Both the position numbers and the translations under genes were made by a program. A stretch of 6,085 nucleotides of DNA from Actinomycetes bacterium (GTDB taxonomy: Bacteria; Actinomycetota; CALGFH01), in NCBI GenBank assembly GCA_030146615.1, contig JASLBL010000420.1, forward strand, positions 1 to 6,085. The letters run 5' to 3'. The first letter of the stretch is position 1. The number at the start of each line of letters is the position of its first letter. Of the stretch, positions 5,586 through 6,085 are shown one piece after another. Under the pieces are notes generated by a model. That model saw only the letters and a program-made list of their open reading frames with translations. It ran no database searches and had not been told where the DNA came from.

Positions 5586-5615
5586 CTCGAGATGCCTCTT
5601 ACGGAGGAACCGGCG

Positions 5616-5870
5616 ATGATGCCTGAGGGTGAGAGTTCGGGGTCGTACAACGGCGTGCCCGCCGCCGACCTGGCGGGTGCGCGGTGGCGCAAGAGCGGTC
5701 GCAGCAGCGCCCAGGGCAACTGCGTTGAGCTGGCCCGGCTGCCCGGCGACGGGGTGGCGGTGCGCAACTCCCGGGACCCTCGGGGCCCGGCCCTGGTGTT
5801 CACCGACGGCGAGCTCGACGCCTTCCTGGCGGGCGTCAAGGACGGCGACTTCGACGACCTGCTCCCCTGA
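5616..5870 (+). CDS. DUF397 domain protein
   Basis: This 84-residue protein matches the DUF397 family along most of its length: ARWRKSGRSSAQGNCVELA (residues 22-40), VAVRNSRDPRGPALVFT (48-63), then ELDAFLAGVKDGDFDDLLP. DUF397 proteins are small, acidic, Actinomycetota-specific, and usually encoded just after an XRE-family regulator with a DUF5753 sensor domain. Several such pairs affect development or secondary metabolism in Streptomyces, and the small protein is thought to act with its regulator. GGAGGA (5603-5608) sits 7 bases before ATG 5616, which decides the start; ATG 5619 is the alternative. Here the DUF5753 gene is on the opposite strand and converges from the right, rather than lying upstream in the same direction. 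The family assignment is firm; the molecular function is not known from sequence. Confidence 0.92.
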   Translation: MMPEGESSGSYNGVPAADLAGARWRKSGRSSAQGNCVELARLPGDGVAVRNSRDPRGPALVFTDGELDAFLAGVKDGDFDDLLP

Positions 5871-5872
5871 CC

Positions 5873-5891
5873 CCGGTGCCGGCGGCGCCGG
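5873..5891. terminator. Hairpin between convergent DUF397 and DUF5753 genes (possible bidirectional terminator)
   Basis: CCGGTGCC (5873-5880) pairs with GGCGCCGG (5884-5891) around a 3-base loop, giving 8 pairs including one G-U. It starts two bases after the DUF397 stop and lies 39 bases from the DUF5753 stop. There is no T-tract, but many actinobacterial terminators lack one. Confidence 0.4.
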
Positions 5892-5929
5892 TCAGGACCC
5901 TTACCGGCTGGCTCAGGCGGTTGGCTGGG

Positions 5930-6085
5930 TCAGATGTCGTCCAGGAGCCGGTTGAGCAGCTCCACGGTCTGGTCGGGCGCGGCCGCCCGGACGCAGATGC
6001 TCTCCATCACGTGCAGGTACTGGTCGACCTCGTCGGGCTTGTTGAGGTAGCTGGCGCCAGTCAGGTGCTCCAGGTAGACGACGTC
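5930..6085 (-). CDS. XRE-type regulator, C-terminus of DUF5753 domain (partial, runs off the window)
   Basis: The last 51 residues plus TGA (complement of 5930-5932) are visible. VVYLEHLTGASYLNKPDEVDQYLHVMESI followed by PDQTVELLNRLLDDI is the characteristic end of the DUF5753 domain: a VVYLEH strand, a short acidic YL..PDEV link and two closing helices. Full proteins are about 260-300 residues, with an N-terminal XRE-family helix-turn-helix that binds DNA and DUF5753 as the putative sensor; the N-terminal part lies beyond the right edge. Its position tail-to-tail with the DUF397 gene suggests they are a functional pair in an unusual arrangement. The GCCAAGTGCA repeats ahead of DUF397 are a natural candidate target, which is inference. 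Confidence 0.85.
   Translation of the reverse strand, partial: DVVYLEHLTGASYLNKPDEVDQYLHVMESICVRAAAPDQTVELLNRLLDDI

Noticed and set aside
1..6085. Insertion sequence, prophage, CRISPR or toxin-antitoxin system
   Set aside because: No transposase, integrase, terminal inverted repeats of an IS, regularly spaced repeats or toxin-antitoxin gene pair could be seen.

Overview
The window is uniformly very GC-rich, with third codon positions almost always G or C. It carries a DUF397 gene beside a DUF5753-type regulator, a pair of families found essentially only in Actinomycetota. It therefore looks like actinobacterial chromosome, possibly from an uncultivated lineage or a metagenome assembly. No tRNA, rRNA, CRISPR array, transposase or phage gene is visible.

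Left part (1-2191). The window opens with an inverted second copy of the last 34 codons of an acetolactate-synthase-like (ThDP-dependent) enzyme on the minus strand. It is joined directly to the C-terminal domain of the same enzyme on the plus strand (125-694). Nine bases after that stop comes an intact 338-codon gene with a nucleotidyltransferase signature (704-1720). A small DUF559 / PD-(D/E)XK nuclease-like gene (1727-2191, minus) converges on it.

Middle (2192-3956). A 223-base divergent control region holds an AT-rich palindromic island and a perfect 10-bp hairpin. It leads into an intact 513-residue Nramp-superfamily membrane transporter in which both canonical metal-binding motifs are replaced.

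Right-middle (3969-5124). This stretch is a mosaic of remnants: the C-terminus of a MalG-type sugar permease fused out of frame to the middle of a MalF-type permease (both minus), then head-to-head the C-terminal half of an amidohydrolase/deaminase (plus) carrying a one-base frameshift. The stretch is either decayed and rearranged or misassembled.

Right end (5129-6085). A 109-residue unrecognised protein (minus) diverges from a DUF397 gene (plus). The DUF397 gene has a candidate promoter and three copies of a GCCAAGTGCA-type repeat upstream. It converges on the C-terminus of a DUF5753 regulator that runs off the window.

The genes do not form one pathway. Apart from the acetolactate-synthase/nucleotidyltransferase pair, every neighbouring pair is convergent or divergent. 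I see no convincing new multi-gene system. The best leads are the Nramp variant with altered metal motifs, the three homology breakpoints in 6 kb (which raise the question of contig integrity), and the DUF397 control region.
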